A stretch of DNA of 64,000 nt from Avena insularis (GCA_023614405.1 CM042689.1:282169533-282233532), one strand, 5' to 3'; shown: positions 46,553 through 59,836, numbered from the stretch's first letter. The notes: generated from the sequence alone by a model not told the origin. Translations and numbers: made by a program.

Positions 46553-47290
46553 CTATGCTGGGCTCATGCTCGTCCCAATCGTCACCGTCTGGCTGGAGTC
46601 GCCTAGGACCAGCTCGACGGTGCGAGTGTGCGTCGTTGCCTCGAAGGCGGTGGGGCTGCCACCCTCCGAGTTGGGTTTCTTGAGAATAGTGGGGTCGTCG
46701 TTGTTGACCCTGCTCGCATACTTGGCAAGATCCTCAGCGTGGTTGGCCTCTGCCGCGATGACGGCATCAGCGAGTTCAGTGCTTTTGGCCTCACATTCTA
46801 CGGCCATGTCGGGATCGCCATGGACAATGATGTTGCCACACGGCCCAGGGAGCTTCATCGCGTTGTATGCGTAGTGGGGCGCTGCCATGAATTTGGCGAA
46901 CGCCTGGCGCCCGAGGACAAAGTGGTAGGGGCTGTTGAATGGCACCAGCTCGAAGACGATCCGCTCGGTGCAGAAGTTTGATGGTGTGCTGAAGGTGACT
47001 GGCAGCGTCACCTTGCCGATTGGGTACGCCTTCCGACCGGGGACAATGCCGTGGAAGGTGGTGTAGGTCGTCTCGATCATCGACTGCGGGAGCCGCAGTC
47101 GCCTGAATGTGTCCAGGTATAGGATGTTGATGGAGCTGCCGCCGTCCATCAGTGTCTTGGGGAGCCAATAGTCCCCCACCTTGGGCTTGACCACCAAGGC
47201 GACTTGGCCCGGATATTCGATCCGTGGTGAGTGGTCCTCGCGGCTCTAGGTGATTGGTTGCTCGGACCAGTTAAGGAACTGGGGGATGTC
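46553..47290 (-). pseudogene. Tat protease
   Basis: The minus-strand frame contains TLMDGGSSINILYLDTFRRL, where the protease motif has the DGGSS form usual in Tat elements. FHGIVPGRKAYPIGKVTLPV and FVLGRQAFAKFMAAPHYAY follow. It continues from the end of gag and would cut the polyprotein. The frame stops at 46553 just before RT. Confidence 0.85.
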
Positions 47291-47293
47291 TAT

Positions 47294-49610
47294 CTAGGAC
47301 ACCGTGTTGATGGCGATGGCGCGGGCGATGACCTTCTTCTCGCGCTTCGTGTTGAAGCCTGTGAAGGTGTGGAGCGAGCCGGCGACGCTGCCGAATTTTT
47401 CTCCGTTTGGCGGGTTGTTGTCGGAGTCTTCCCGTGCGCGCCGTGCCTTCTCAATCACCTTGAAGGAGTGGCAGTCGGCGGTCATGTGCGTGGCAGGCTT
47501 CCCTTCCCTGCTATGAAACACACAGGGATGATTGAGGAGAGCCGTGGGGTCGAACCCCGGCTTTGCCTTGTAGTTGCCACCATCGCGGCGCTGGCCTCCG
47601 TCGCGGCGAAAACTCTTGGGTTCACGTGGCGCGTATCTGGCGTTGGCGACGAATTCGACTCGCCCATCACCGCGGCGCTTGCCGGTGAGGCGAGTGTTGC
47701 TATAGCGTAGCTCGGGTCGCCTCCCGTTGTCGTCGCCGCTCGTGCGGCGATTCCCTCCCGACTCATCATCGGTTTCTTGGTTTGGTTCCTCTTCCGCGTA
47801 CCGCTTGGTGATCTCCAGGAGGTCCGATATGTTGTCGAGTGTTCTGTACACTCGCTTGAGCTTGGCGACCAGGGGCTCGTATTGGCACGAGGTCGTGAAA
47901 CAATGGATCGTGGTGTTCGGGTGGATTCCGGCCGCGTTATACCACAGGTCTTGCCACCATTGGATCCAACTACGGGTTGACTCACGGGGTCCCTGGACGC
48001 ACCGCTCCAGGTCCTCGATGGTGGTGGCGCGGGTGTAGGAACCCTCGAAGTGCCTGACGAAGGCGTCACGCATTTCCTCCCAAGAGTCGATGCTATCCGT
48101 AGGGAGGGTGTTGATCCATTGCCTACACGCTCCCTCCATCATCAGGGGGAGGTAGCGGGCGGCAAGCAGGTCGGTGTGGCCAGCGATTCCCATTGCCATG
48201 AGGTAGGAATCCAGCCACACGGACGGGTCGTATCAGGGATCGTACTTCTCGATCTACTTCGGAGCCTCGAAGTTCGCCGGGTATTTTTCGCCTCGGATCA
48301 TTGGTCCGAAGCACTGGGGTCCGACTCGACTCAGCGATCCGCTTGGTTCGCTGTCGCGGAGGTTGGTGAGGGTATGCCGCAGGTCGTCGGGCTGGCGTGC
48401 GCGCCAGCTCTGGTTGTTGATGATGTGGTTGCGCGTGTCGACTGGTTGCCCGTTGGAGGCGACAAAGTTGTTCGCCGGCCGTGGGTCGTTGGTGGAGAGT
48501 GCTACGTGCGCGGGTCGATGTTGGAGCTGAAGGGGCTCGGGTGGTGGGAAGTTGAGGGTGTTCGCCACCATTTGGTGGCCGCTCGAGGCCGCCCTGCTGC
48601 CTGACGAAGGCGAGTACATGCGACCTTGTGAGTCGGCACCCGCGTTTTGTTGCTCGACTGCCTTGGCAAGCAGATCCTTGGCGTACTGGATCTGCAGGGC
48701 GCCTTCCCCGGTTACGTTTATGTTGCCGACCGCTGCTCGGCTCGTGACGACACTGTCCATCAGAGTAGAGAACAGTGGGAGGCCGTTTGCTTCTCTCTCC
48801 TACGAGGAGACCATGATTCTTGGTTGGTCCCTAGGGGGCGCGCGGTTGGGTGGTGGTGGGGTGCCATTGGCCGTCGTGCCTGGTGGGGGCCGGGAGCTCC
48901 CTCCTGGCGGCGTGTTCTCGCAGATCGCGCGCTCGGCTGCACGAGCCGGGTCATTCTCGTCGTCGAAGTTTAGGGCGCGTCCCTGAATGGTGGGGTTCAG
49001 ACGCGACCTGATTCGGAGTTGGTGGTAACGCGAGAGTTCCTGCGCTGTCACCTGCTCGAGGCAAATTTTTTCGAGCTCGGCTTGTTCTTTGCGAACTGCC
49101 TCCCCCAGCCGCAGGCGGAGTTCCTCTACCTCCGCTGCTCTTGTGTTTGGTGGGATTGGCATGGAGAAGGGGTTTGGCGGGGGGGGGGGGGTCGGCGCCA
49201 TTCGCCATGTAGGCCGCGACGTGGCGACCAGACCCGTCGTGGAGGTCGGCAGAGTTCTCCGACCCGGAGTCAAAGTCGAAGATCCCAAGAATGGAGGGTT
49301 CCTCGAAGTCTCCCATGTTGGAGACCTAGGTGATGGAGCCCGCGGGCGATGCGGCTATGATGGATCCGGCAGCCGACGCTGGGGTCGTCGAGTCGGCGTC
49401 GTCGTTGAGGGCCGCGTCGTCCGTGACCATGTTGGTTTCAGCCATGTTGTTGTGGGCCAAGTCGTACTCGGAGGCGAGGCGTTGGATCATGCAGACCTAT
49501 CTCTCAAAGAGCTGGTCACGTGGAGGCGACTCGTGGATGCGAGCCGAGTCCTTCAAGACGATGACGTCCATGAAGCCGACGAAGAGGCTGATCATGTCGA
49601 CTGACATGAT
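47294..49610 (-). pseudogene. Tat gag
   Basis: The N-terminal part starts near 49606 (MSVDMISLFVGFMD) with a TAG near 49500. A G-run near 49180-49192 shifts the frame between MGDFEEPSILGIFDFDSGSE and the Pro-rich/charged part (AAEVEELRLRLGEAVRKEQA). The middle frame is 48760-48254. The main domain, 48220-47294, is Retrotrans_gag-like (VWLDSYLMAMGIAGHTDLLA, WEEMRDAFVRHFEGSY). A C/H-rich CVFHSREGKPATHMTADCHS segment stands where a zinc knuckle would be. Several stops. Gag would make the particle. Confidence 0.85.
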
Positions 49611-49757
49611 CACACTGTGCGTGATGGGGCGTGCCACCGGGACGTAGCTGCTCGGCAAGATCTGGAGGATCTCACGATCGCGATCATGCGGATGGTGGCG
49701 ATCGTCTTGTTGATGGGTAGATTAGATCTCGCCGCAGAACACCGGCGGGACTGGCCA

Positions 49758-49776
49758 GGCCCCACGGTGGGAGCCA
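49758..49776 (-). other. Primer binding site of the Tat element
   Basis: The minus strand reads TGGCTCCCACCGTGGGGCC, one base after the 5' LTR. It differs by one base from the TGGCGCCCACCG form common in grass Tat elements; not the tRNA-Met type. Confidence 0.8.
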
Positions 49777-49777
49777 C

Positions 49778-50265
49778 TGTCGTGGGAATGGCCACGACAG
49801 ATGCTGCAAACGGCAGCGAGTAGTAGAACATGGGACAAGGGCGGCCAGCCATCTGCGGTGCGAGATGAGGGCGAAGACACAATGGTTTATCTTGGTTCGG
49901 CCCCCGGAGGGTAAAGACCTACTCCTGCTAGATTGTATTATGGAGAGACTACAAGGGCGAGCTCGACGACTAGGCGGCGAGTCGCTGGGGTGTATGATGG
50001 AACGTGTCCTCTATGCATACCTAGGGAGGTTTATATAGGCTCACCTCGCTAGGGTTTATAGATCTACAACCGAATTGGTTAAGGATTCGGAGGGTCTTTG
50101 ACCTAGTCCGACTAGGCCTAGCTACTCTTTTGGGACTCCAGCTTCCAGTCGCCTGAGTCCTCGCCAAGTCTCAATCCAGTCGTCGTACTGCAGGCCCACT
50201 CGCTGGCAGCATGGGCCAATAGGAAACGTCCTGCTGGGCATACCCCAGTAGGCATATCCCCATCA
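49778..50265 (-). repeat. 5' LTR of the Tat element
   Basis: 488 bp, starting TGATGGGGATATGCC and ending CCCACGACA on the minus strand. Partner of the split LTR at 37165-38958. Confidence 0.92.
50029..50039 (-). promoter_or_regulatory. TATA box of the Tat 5' LTR
   Basis: The minus strand reads CCTATATAAAC, about 235 bp from the LTR start. Confidence 0.65.
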
Positions 50266-50270
50266 GGTTG
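50266..50270. repeat. Right target-site duplication of the Tat element
   Basis: GGTTG, partner of GGGTG at 37160-37164. Confidence 0.6.
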
Positions 50271-51805
50271 AAAACCCTAACTCGGGGAAACTCCGGAATC
50301 ACCTATGAGGGTTCATTTGGTTCTCTAATTAAACTTGTCATGTAAGTTTCGTAACAATGCATGATTATAGCTTAAATATATTGTTCTCAATTTTCTGAAC
50401 ATTTTGATATATTATTTATATTTTTCTAAATTATAAATAATTAGATATGAATTTTACAAGTTTTATTCATTTTCTGAAATTATTAAACTAACTTAAATTG
50501 ATTTATTGCGCCAGGATGACATCAGCACATGCATCAGATACTTTTTACACCGTTGCAGAACCTAGCCATAGTGGCTGACGTGTGGGGCCAAAGCCACATC
50601 AGCAGCCACACACGCAAAGTGGGGTCAGGGGCATTTTTCACTGGGGCTGGCTCTAGCCAGAGAGGCTGACGGGTGGGGCCTGGGCCACGCGGGATCGCTG
50701 GAGAGCACATCGGCCAGCAGCCAGAGATGGCGGAGGAGCCCGAGCTAGGGCTTGCGACTAGTCCTAATCGAACCGGGGCTTCACTACGAACCTAAAGAGG
50801 GCGGCGCCGCTACGGATTGGTCACCAGAGACGCAACTACAATGAGCGGCGGCGGCAGTGCTTGCAGGTGGTTGCGGCAGCAACGTTGTAGAGCGGGAGAG
50901 GGCGAACGGAGGGGCGCCTGAGCACCAGTAGCTCACCCTAGAGCGGTTGGTGGTGATGTCGAGGCGAGACGATGGACGGAGCGTCGGCGAGGTCATCAGC
51001 GAAGCTTGTCAGGCTCGGGGAAGAAATGGATGGCGTTGTCGATTTACGCATCCTCGGATCTATTCTGTTGGCGGAGGAGAAGAGTACTGCGAGGAGGATC
51101 TTCCGGCATGCTCAGGGAGGCAAGGGAAGGCACGGGACGGCGGGACACAGCGGCAACCTCTGGCTAGGGTTTCGAGCAGAGGGGAGGAACAGGATAGGAA
51201 GGTCACGGGGAAGAGCGGGAATGGATGAGGTCAAGAAGGGCGTCGACATGGTGATCTTATCCCTCCCCAGGATGTGATGGACGGCGGCAGGCGAGCGGCA
51301 CGGATCAACGACACCAGCGACGACAGCCAGCTGCTTCCACGCTGAGGAAGATGACGAACAGGGGAACGAAGCGGTACGCGGGTCGGGGTGGGCTGCTACT
51401 GGGCCATCTGCGGGAGCGTGAGCGGCAGGAAGAGAAGGGAGAGGAACTGGGCTGCGGCCTGTTAGCTTGGCTGACTATTTTTTTAGCAGAAACATTTTAC
51501 CATTTCTGTTTTCTATTTTTTGTTTGTAATTTCAAATTCAAATCTGTTTTGTGTGATTTGAAAATAACAGAGGGGTTTTGGCAAACATTTAAAATACTGT
51601 GGGGCCCTTTAGTCCAATTGGGCTCCAAATTTTTTGGATTTTTTAAATAATTTAAAAACCACTTGAATTGTTTTCAAATAGAGAGAGGGAGAAATTAGGG
51701 TTTAGGGTTTGCATTTTATCTCTTAATGCATGCAAATTTCATATGATGCTCATGAATGCGCAAACAAAACCCTAATTAGAGTTTAACTAAAACTGGGGTG
51801 TTATA
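50271..51805 (-). mobile_element. X LTR-B, piece 3 (U3 start)
   Basis: On the minus strand it starts CTATAACACCCCAG (TGTAACACC in LTR-A). Its first 190 bp match 2796-2984. It has an AT-rich part (50300-50510) and a GC-rich core (50520-51460) whose ORFs look random. It abuts internal-2 at 51806, so this one LTR serves as 5' LTR of internal-1 and 3' LTR of internal-2. Confidence 0.65.
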
Positions 51806-53582
51806 GCACTATCCCCCTTACGAGAATCTCGACCCGAGATTCCAAAGGTAGGAAAAGAGATAGAGAGAGAAATAAATAGGGTCACTCTAAAGATAAGAGG
51901 GAAACACTTTAAACAACACACAGAGTATCTCATGGTCAGCTCATGGATGTATTCTTCAAAAAAACTCTGAGATGACAACATGAAACACGTCAAGGTAAAG
52001 GAGGAAACAAGAGGAGAAGGTTTCAAGTTGTTAGATATGTGGTCTTCATAAGGATTGAGACCATGGAGCTTCAGAAGGGTTTAAGCTTCTGAAAAGTAAA
52101 GCTTCCAAAAGAAAGAACAGGACCACATACTTCGATAGGGAACCTCTACTAAACGACTTAAGTAGAGATTTCTGGTTGCAGAGATATGGATAAACAAAAC
52201 CAAGCTGTTGAACTACTTTTGAAACAAAAGGGTCACTTTTTCATTCAACAGGAGGCTTAGACAGAAAGGTGTTTTGTGGCGAGGAGTCATAAGAGTCACA
52301 GGGAACATGTATCAATGGAAACTACAGATTGCCAAAATCATAGTCACCCTTAATCATGGTTGAGAGAACGAAGGAAACTCTTTATTCTTCCAGGTCTACC
52401 AAAATCTTTTCCAAAGATCGTGGTATCACTTTACACCACTAGATGAATAGGTAAAAAGATTCCTGATGACACGAGAAGAAAGAAACTTCATTCTCAGACT
52501 TCAATTACTTGACACAACAAAATGCTTGCCAACATAAATGGGTCTGGAGGATCGAGCGAGAGACATTTAGCAAGGCCACTTTAAATGTTCTCCTTGATGT
52601 TCAAGGAATCAAACATCAAGTAAAGGTTAGACTTCGGATACAAAGGATACCATAAGCACAACTCCTATAATAAATCATAGAAGAAGCCTTATGAAGGTGA
52701 CTCAAGGGAATATGACAAAAGGTCTTTCCGGCTAAGTATGTCAACCATTACACCAACCTTGCCAGAATTACAAAGAAACCTATGTCAAAACCTTGAGGAA
52801 CACCAACCATCATTGCTGCTTGAGATTCAGCTTTGGTTAGGCAAAATTATATTTCAGACTCAGCATGTCCGAATAGAAAGTTTGCAGCATTTACCACGGA
52901 GGTAAAGTTACTAGATTCTCAAGATATGGACTATAGTGTCAAGCTCTAGAAAACTGAGTTAGATTGCTAGACCCGTGTGTTAGCAACTTGTCAAGAGACA
53001 ACTGCACACACATGAATTACTAGCAATAAAACACACATGCGTCCTTAAAGAAAGGGAGATAACTCTTCTCGAATCCACGGCGACATCTTTCAACATTTGC
53101 ACGTGAACTAGAGAAGGTTACTTCAAACATCCAGAACACATACTTCGAGATGACTCGAGGATGGTTCTCGAAAGTTTCCAACATTAATGTCAATTGTTCC
53201 ATATGAATCTAGTCTAACATGGAGAAGATAAAGATATTATCCATGGGCTCAACAACAAACTTATCGAGACATTCCATTAAGATGGACTCATATGTTGCAT
53301 GAACAAGGCAAGAGTATTGGTCAGACCAAAGGACATGAAGATGTACTAAAGTGAAACATCACAAGTAGAAACACCATCAAGATAGTCCTTGGAACTGAGT
53401 TTGATTTGATGATAACCCAAATCAAATCAAAGATGGAGAAGATAACATATCCACAAAGGAAATACTATCTTTCTTCAACTCGAACAAAACTAGACATCCC
53501 TTTGAGGTGGAAAAAAGTTAGATAGAACTTTTGTCTTACAACTCTCCAAGTTGTTGTTCAAGCTCAATCAACTAGTTCAGGT
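51806..53582 (-). pseudogene. Internal region 2 of X (decayed pol, truncated)
   Basis: Nearly identical to 2985-4775, including the degenerate RT stretch near 53240-53400 and the identical 60-aa spurious frame at 53020-53202. Interrupted at 53583 by a solo LTR, with 38 bp surviving beyond it (59842-59879). No functional protein. Confidence 0.7.
53578..53582. repeat. Left target-site duplication of the 6.25-kb solo LTR
   Basis: CAGGT, identical to 59837-59841. The uninterrupted homologue at 4764-4780 has a single copy (TTCAGGTTATCC). Confidence 0.9.
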
Positions 53583-56157
53583 TGTAACATCCCAGCATTA
53601 GAGCTTAGAAATAAGATGAACCCAGATGTGTGCATTGCATTCATGTATTAAAAATCTGAATAATTTTTGCACTTTTTGAACATACCTTGTCAAAGTGATT
53701 GAAGCTTCTCTCAACTTGATGGAATTGAAGTAGATCATCAAGTTGACTGTGATAAGTTTCAATATGACCTTTGTTAAAACCTTATTTTGGGTAATGATGA
53801 TTTGATCTAAGGGTAGATAAAATGTAATAAAAATTAAACCCTAATACATTGCTTAATGATTAATATTTGATCCTTAAGTGATTATCTCATAGTATTCATT
53901 ACAATAACTCGTGAATACCAAGTTATAAACATAACTTAAGTAATAGGAATGGAACAACTAAATCTTGATCTATCTTAATCTCATCTACTTATACCATGAG
54001 TATCATGGTAATACTTAACCTTAACTCTTTAGTGAGATTGAGTAGGAAAGAAACCAAGTAAAGATCATTCACCACATATCTTTCTTTCCATAGCAATCCT
54101 TATCATCTATATTGAATCCTATTCTAATATCTATTGTTCATCAGTATTGAGTAATCAACTATTGATTCACCAATTCTTAATCTATCAATCCTTGATCTAT
54201 CAACTCTTGACCATATCATAGCATTCACTTAAGGCCTATAAAGAAACAACTAAGAAGAGGTAAATAGTAATGCTGGTGTTAGATATCATCTATAGGATGG
54301 GAGTGATTGGGGGAAATCAAATCAATATGGTAACAAAGAGGATTCCAAGGATGAATATTGAAGATAGTTACCAATGAGTAATCCTATTGGATTAAGTAGG
54401 CATAGCAAATGAATAACATCTCTTAATCCAATAGAGATACTAAGAAGATAATTTCAATATAGCTGTAAGTTGTATTGATGAAGCCTTGATTAGCCAACTG
54501 GAAACCCAAATCATAAAGGATTATAATGATCATGCTTTAGTCACCAAGAATTGAATGCTTATATCATGTATAAGTGACATTGGTGGATAGAACATGATTA
54601 AACCCTAGTATAGATATATTATCCTAGATTATTCATTACAAGTCACATTAATATAATGTGAGGTTGGAGTGTTAGATACTGGAGTTAAGTAGAGACAAGA
54701 TAGTATGAATAAGATGATGCTAGAGAAGCATTGGATTATAGAAGTAGTAGTTTCCTCTTGAGAAATACTAACACTTGATGTGAAGTAGTTTGATATAGAC
54801 ATCTATTGGAGAAATATTAGTGATGGATGATTAACGAAGAGTATGAATGGAGTTAGTAGTAACTACTTGTTGGATGGGAGATTATCAGTAGTATAGTAGT
54901 TGATATAACCAAGTCTGGATAGGTGAAGATTATGAAAAGCTTAAGTGTCAAGATCACTGGATTTATCAATGGGTTTAGAAGAATAAAAGGTGGATAAGAA
55001 TATTCATGTGAAGTAAAGCTCATCATGTTAACACATGATGATGGATAGGAAGAAGTAGTATATCTAGGGAAGAAATTCCTTAATCAGAAGTCCAGGATTG
55101 TGAAGTATGGAGGATAGGAATCCTTGGTAAACACTAAACCCTAAATATTTAACCAAACATAAAATCCATCTCATCTGTTGGAAAAATCATATTATTTCCA
55201 CAATGCCTTATAGGAATATTTCCTATAGAAATTCACTTAAACACATCTTTGTCATTTTCGATTACCATAACCATATGTATTTAGGAGATATTTTTATCAA
55301 TTCTTTCCATAAGACATTCCAAAAGATAACTTTCTATTTTAAAGGGTGATATCATTAAAGATCACAAACATAAAAACAATATGTTTAGCCATTAATCTTT
55401 ATTCACATCAACAAAAGAATATAAAGATATTAAGTACCCTAAACCCTAGGGTAAGCAATTACAATTCACACCCTAACTCTTATGCTAGTTATAACAAAAT
55501 ATAAACCTTGGTATTTAGTAGATTCATGGGAATGATATTAACCATATTAAATCCTTAGGATATCATGCATCAAATAATGGTATAGGATCATTTCATCAAA
55601 CTTATCTCCAAACTATGAATTCATTAAAAATAAAATTTTGTAAATAGACAAGGAAATATTCCATAATAAAATTCATGGTTTATTACAGAAAGAAAATTCT
55701 AATAATAAAAGCCCTGACAAAACATTAATTAAATATTGACTCCCATGAATGGAATAAAGAAAATAAATTATAAAGATTCACAAAATAAATTTCAATAAAT
55801 ATTATTTGCTGTTGCAAGTATTCAACAAATAAACCCTATAAGGAAATTTAACCAAATGATCCAATTCAAATCTAAAAAAATGAAAACAAAATATTGAAAA
55901 TGTAAAATAAAAGGAAAAGAAATAGATCAGCCCAGTTCTTGGCCGAGGCCCATTTCTCTCCCTGCCTATACACCGCCCAGTAGTAGCACCCTTCTTCCTC
56001 CGCTCGCTCCGCAGCAGCCCACGACGGCCCAACTCAGCCCGTACCAGTTCGTCGTCTTTCTCGCATCGTCGTCGACCTTCCGATGCTGCAAGAAGCTCGA
56101 TGGCCACGCCCTCGTCGCCAGCAAGCGTCAAGATGCACGCCGCCGCTCTAGAAGCTC

Positions 56158-56164
56158 TATAAAA
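56158..56164 (+). promoter_or_regulatory. TATA box of the solo long LTR
   Basis: TATAAAA in the context CTCTATAAAAGGACC, followed by a pyrimidine-rich leader (56200-56250). Confidence 0.65.
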
Positions 56165-58082
56165 GGACCACAGTGTCCCGTGGAGAAACCCTGCATGCCA
56201 TCCCTTCCCCTATCTCTTTCTTCCTCTCAAATTTCCCCTTCTGCCGAAACCCTAACCCGCCATGGCTCGAGCTAGAGCTCGCTTCCGGCCATCCCGAGCC
56301 ACGCCGTGATGCTTGGAAGACTCGCCATGTTCGACTCTATAAATTGCCCCTGTCAGCATAAGCCGGTGAGGTCCCAGACGCTCGGATTGAGACCCCGTTC
56401 CCAACTCCGGCCGCCGTCCTCCCCATTGATTCCGGCTACCCCGAGCCTTCCTGAGATCACCGACGACATCCTGGTGAGCCACTGGTTCTTCGAGTACCTC
56501 TTGTACTCTATATTTAGCCTTAATTTTCTCCCACCACAAGCACCCGTCATCGCCGTCGTCGGCCACCGTCGTGCACCGTGCTCCGGCGATCTAGATCGAG
56601 CGGCGCCGCCACTATAAGGTTCCTTGCGACGTCCTTTTGCCAGTAAGCCCAAGAATAACTCCACGCACGCACTAAATCACTGGCTTGATCATCAACCAGA
56701 GAGGATTCAAACGCGAGTGACGTCAGCGTGATATCACGCTGATGTCATATTCATGTTTTTATCATTTTAGAAATTGGGGTAATGTTTTGTGTAATAAATA
56801 AAAACATAGAGATGACATGGCAAAGGTCCCACCAGTCAATGACTGGGGTAGGATTATCTATGGTGAGAAAAACCCTCACTTCATGCTGACATCAGCATGA
56901 CCTAATAAACACGTTTAGTTATTTAATTAAAAATTCCCAAAATGATTAAACCTTATAAAATTAATATCTTTAGTTTTGTAATTCAAAAAAATACATGTAA
57001 TATATGAAAAAATTTAGAAAAGTAAAATCTATAACTTAAAACCATTATCAAACAATATTATGTTAACAATTTAAATAATTATTATTTAATAAATATTTTA
57101 AAAGTAATAAAACTTTGATAATTCCTATTTTAATAATGGTAAATGTTAAAAATATAAATAAAATACCAAAAATCTTAGAAAAATAAGAATTATAATTTAA
57201 AACTATAATAATGCATTATTATGTCACTTAATTAAATATTTGTTATTTATTAAGTGTTTATAAAGTAATAAACCTTATTAAAATCATATCTTATTATTTA
57301 TAAATCAAAAAAATAAATGTAATATACCAAAATGATCACAAAAATAATACCTACATGTTAAAAATGTGATATTACACTTTTGAGGTAAATAAACATTTGA
57401 ACAACTTAATAACTTGAATTTAAACTTATTTCCTGAATTGATAATTCATATAAGGGTAAATAAAATTGCTAATATTTCTAAAATTAGCTAATTGAGTCTA
57501 ATAAATAGTATTAGTCTTCAATATTGATAATATGAAGTCAAAATGGTTCAACATATTTTAAATACAATTTTATTGAATTATCCTTCAACCATATATGTAG
57601 TTTACTTTCGAAAAAGATCTTTATGAATTGTAAAATCTTCAAGAATACTTTGGGATTAAATAAAACCTTTTCCCTTACTTCAAACACAAGTTTATGAACA
57701 TACCAAAACACTATATTGAATCCATAAGTAATCAAGTAATATTCTTTCCTTGTCCACAAACCATAACCGTTCATTCACAAAAAGATAAGTGATACTATTC
57801 CATTATAAAAATCAAGAAACTACTACACCAAATAAAAGTATAGCCATTATTAAGTAATTTAAGAAAACATTATAAAGTACACAAGGTACAAATAACATAA
57901 GCAATATACTCTAAGTCCATCTATGTACTTAAGGTTAACTTTTGTCTATAATACTTTAAATATTATGCTAAAAACTTTGTATGTGTTTTATAGTTAACTT
58001 TGGTCTGTTATAATTAAGTTATAAAGCATCTTAATACCAAACTAACCAAGTTAAAAACCAAGTTAAAAACTTTCCTGTCCAT

Positions 58083-58328
58083 AATTCCATGATGTGGGGC
58101 CCAGTAGTTTGTCCAAGACAATCACTGGCCTCTCCGCGACCTCATATGGCTACACGATCCTTCAGGGCTGGCTCACCTCCGTTAAGCCTCCTTTCGGTCA
58201 GGCTAATACCCTGATGAGTTCCCGAAGACTCTATGACCTGGTGATGCCCGGACGAGTACAATTTGACTGGACTATATCCCTAAACACCATTTATAGATAA
58301 TCTAGACACCAAAAGTGTGGGGCGTAAG
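58083..58328 (+). repeat. Inverted repeat, left arm
   Basis: 246 bp from AATTCCATGATGTGGGG to GTGGGGCGTAAG. It pairs with 58787-59032 over its whole length with a modest number of mismatches. The 68-aa ORF in it (58094-58300) is mirrored by one in the other arm and is not taken as a gene. Confidence 0.88.
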
Positions 58329-58786
58329 GGTGCCCACCCATATGTTGGATCCGCACAAGGAATCACAACGTCACGTTAAGGTCGTCTTGCCTCCATAGAA
58401 GAGGAAAAGGATAAAGCTGACTTCTCCGTCCCATTCCAAATCTCATGGTTAACGCGTAATATACGACGCTAGAATCACTAATGTCATGGGTTATGAATCC
58501 CTAATTGTTCATCATTATTGCAATTAGAACCCTAAGTTCTATTGCTCCATCATATCATCACTTAGGATGATATCTAAGATTTAGTATCTTGAGAAAATAA
58601 TGTTTTCTTTTTCTATAATATAGATGACAACACACAATTCGCAAATACTTTGATAAAGAATCTTCAAAGGACATGAGCAAGTGATGAACTTGCCTTTTGT
58701 GATTGCAAGATTATGCACTCACGGTCTTCAAGACAATATAAGATCCAATATCTGAAATCAGCATCATTGGTCCGGTAAGGACTAAT

Positions 58787-59032
58787 CTTACGCCCCACAC
58801 TTTTGGTGTCTAGATTATCTATAAATGGTGTTTAGGGATATAGTCCAGTCAAATGGTACTCGTCCGGGCATCACCAGGTCATAGAGTCTTCGGGAACTCA
58901 TCAGGGTTTTATCCTGACCGAAAGGGGGCTTAACGGAGGTGAGCCAGCCCCGAAGGATCGTGTAGAAATATGAGGTCGCGGAGAGGCTAGTGATTGTCTT
59001 GGACAAATTACTGGGCCCCACATCATGGAATT
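58787..59032 (-). repeat. Inverted repeat, right arm
   Basis: Reverse complement of 58083-58328, same length, separated by a 458-bp spacer. Both arms lie inside the candidate leader intron of the solo LTR. Confidence 0.88.
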
Positions 59033-59836
59033 GCGGACATGAAAGTACGCCCGGTTGTGCAACAAGGAGTTGATCTCTCATGGGTAAAGTAACACACCTC
59101 TACAGAGTGTAAGAACTATAACTTGTTACTCCCTGTTTCGGGAAGGAGCTGCGAACACGGCGGGAAAGTAACTCCATGAAAGTTCAGTAAACCCGTGAAG
59201 GTTGACGGACATAGATTTTTAGAATAAAAGCAACCTTTGAAGAAATGTTTATGAAAACTTGCATTGCCTACGACCTAAGGTCTGTGGCTATAGATACAGT
59301 GCATCAAACACTCCTTTTCTAGTGAACTTGCTGAGTACGCTCGTACTCAAAGTATCTTCTTAACCCTTGCTAGGTTCTGAAGCCAGTATAGACGATGTCT
59401 ACATCAAGTTATGCTCCAGGAATCATCATCAAAAGATAAAGTGCTTCAATGAAGTCAAGAAGGTCAACTCAAGTGAAGACGAAGTTACTAATTAGATAGG
59501 AATATAATCTCTAGCCATAGAACCTATTTCTGTAGTGTATTGTGATAGCAGCAATGCCCGACCATTAGTTAAGATACTAGTCTTAATAGTATGATAGTTT
59601 TTGAGTTATTTATTTCTGATTCTTCTTTGTAAGAAGTTTCTTTCTCTATCTTTAACCTAGAGTGTTCTCTGGATCTTGTGTAAAGAGTTGAGTTGTAACC
59701 TATAGTCATGTCTTGGACCTGTTGTGTTTTTGTTGTACCACTCTGAGGGATGTAATACTAGTGAACTGTGTTTCATTGGTGTTATGTCAACGACTATAGT
59801 GTACTACATCATGCAGTGGTATGCTGGGTCACCGCA

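Larger units (their letters stand above)
37165..50265 (-). mobile_element. Tat-lineage Gypsy element with antisense gene
   Basis: A minus-strand Ty3/Gypsy element of about 11.8 kb after removing a nested solo LTR: 5' LTR 49778-50265, PBS 49758-49776, gag, protease, RT, RNase H followed by a second RNase H-like domain, integrase, then a long 3' region carrying tandem repeats and a multi-exon gene on the opposite strand, and the 3' LTR 37165-38958. The RIRE2-type PBS, the extra RNase H and the antisense PF04195-like gene all point to the Tat clade. Stops and frameshifts break gag-pol. Confidence 0.9.
53583..59836 (+). mobile_element. Solo long LTR (6.25 kb) of an unnamed Gypsy-type element
   Basis: Starts TGTAACATCCCAGC, ends GGGTCACCGCA, with a perfect CAGGT duplication. 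No gag or pol and no repeat of its own start inside, so it is a single LTR rather than a full element. Layout copies the Tekay LTRs: AT-rich U3, a TATA box (56158-56164), a short GC-rich leader (55930-56640), donor-like CTG|GTGAGC at 56474, a long AT-rich stretch, and acceptor-like TTGCTAG|GTTC at 59373 about 460 bp before the end. 56700-58080 is AT-rich with no gene. The length is unusually large for an LTR; a LARD-like non-autonomous element is the alternative. Confidence 0.75.

Noticed and set aside
49178..49192. Long G-run as a possible programmed frameshift site
   Set aside because: It sits in the gag N-terminus, not at the gag/pol border; slippage or sequencing error is a simpler explanation.
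56173..56664. Pyrimidine-rich leader and overlapping ORFs that look like a host gene 5' UTR and first exon
   Set aside because: They fall within a solo LTR bounded by a perfect CAGGT duplication, with the same layout as other LTR leaders.
58094..59081. Two similar 68- and 88-aa proteins on opposite strands
   Set aside because: They are the two arms of an inverted repeat; no third copy or conserved start supports coding.
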